DNA of 64,000 bases from Botrytis cinerea B05.10. Taxonomy: Eukaryota > Ascomycota > Leotiomycetes > Helotiales > Sclerotiniaceae. Positions 63,496-64,000 of this stretch are shown here, in pieces. The position numbers were made by a program, and so were the translations under genes. Within the stretch, counting starts at the first letter, position 1, and each line of letters begins with the position of its first letter. Below the pieces are notes generated by a model. It was not told the origin of the DNA. It did not search any database and saw only the letters and a program-made list of their open reading frames with translations. The stretch is taken from assembly GCF_000143535.2 (NCBI RefSeq), contig NC_037321.1, forward strand, positions 2,046,001 through 2,110,000. The letters run 5' to 3'.

Positions 63496-64000
63496 AGCAA
63501 ATAGCTGTTCAAGTAAAAAGAAATGAAGTTGAATAAATCAACAATCCTGATTCGAACCAGAATCAGCGAGATTGTAAGTTCAAATAAACTGAGCTTCAGA
63601 CGGTCAGACTCGGGAAGTTCTTTGCCTGTGGGATCGTTTAGAAAAAAGGATTGTTAAAACTATGCTAGCGAGATTCTAGGTCTCGACAACTGATTTACCA
63701 TGCAACAATAGAACAGGCCAATATGATACTGCATGCAAGAAAGAACAATTCACCATTCCCAAATTTTATCCTTTCGCACACATGGATGGATATGGGTGCA
63801 TGTCTTCCAGCCTTCCAGTAAAGAAGCTGCGCCGCACATCCGGTGGTATTATTCAACCGTCTTACGCGCTTAAAACTATTGATAAGAATGAGCGAGAAGC
63901 AAATACCTGTCGTTTTTGTTGAAAGGGAACTCTGGATAGCTCCGGATACGCCATGAGTATGGAACTATACCAATTGCATCCCTTTGGAGGTTTCTTTACC
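63496..64000. other. Right flank of the window, no gene seen
   Basis: Upstream of the UstYa gene, presumably its promoter. A partner biosynthetic gene could begin beyond the edge. An inverted repeat (CTGATTC/GAATCAG, about 63548-63567) looks like a chance tRNA T-arm and is not a tRNA. Confidence 0.4.

Noticed and set aside
63540..63575. GATTCGAACC motif resembling a tRNA T-arm.
   Set aside because: It belongs to a local inverted repeat; no acceptor stem, D-arm or anticodon arm is found around it.

Overview
The window looks like nuclear DNA of a filamentous ascomycete. The genes carry short (about 45-125 nt) GT-AG introns. The proteins are fungal types: a Pma1-type proton pump, a LYC1 acetyltransferase, a fungal transcription factor without a zinc cluster, a rhodopsin-domain membrane protein and a UstYa/DUF3328 oxidase. 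The long AT-rich spacers full of microsatellites and the overall protein style suggest Leotiomycetes (Helotiales, Sclerotiniaceae-like). That placement is an inference from memory, not a search.

Left part (1-6.2 kb): a divergent pair encodes two successive mitochondrial sulfide-oxidation enzymes, a persulfide dioxygenase-type metallo-beta-lactamase (minus) and sulfide:quinone oxidoreductase (plus). They share a 583-bp promoter region. Next come a small DUF202 membrane protein and a decayed enolase copy with frameshifts, stops and a retained intron.

6.2-23.3 kb: housekeeping genes separated by microsatellite-rich DNA. They are a highly charged repetitive protein of unknown function (minus), an RNF216-like RBR ubiquitin ligase (minus), LYC1-like lysine acetyltransferase (plus, with its 3' end tandemly duplicated past the stop), REV7/MAD2B (minus, with a GC-AG intron) and the importin KAP114 (plus).

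23.3-47.1 kb: gene-poor. Only a fungal transcription-factor-like protein (minus, 28.3-30.1 kb) and the plasma-membrane H+-ATPase PMA1 (plus, 38.0-41.2 kb) are clear. Spacers of about 5, 8 and 6 kb contain no gene I can support.

47.1-64 kb: accessory region. It holds a small acidic Myb/SANT-like protein, a C-terminal cytochrome P450 remnant, a relic of a Tad-type LINE, a complete 9-exon ABC-B multidrug transporter, a 6-exon MFS transporter, a DUF924 protein, a small four-helix membrane protein, a rhodopsin-domain protein and, near the right edge, a five-exon UstYa/DUF3328 gene with both HxxHC motifs. UstYa proteins modify fungal ribosomal peptides and some nonribosomal cyclopeptides, so this block may be one flank of a biosynthetic cluster. 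No core synthase or precursor peptide is visible here, so that remains a hypothesis. Exon coordinates were worked out by hand from splice consensus, reading phase and family alignment from memory.
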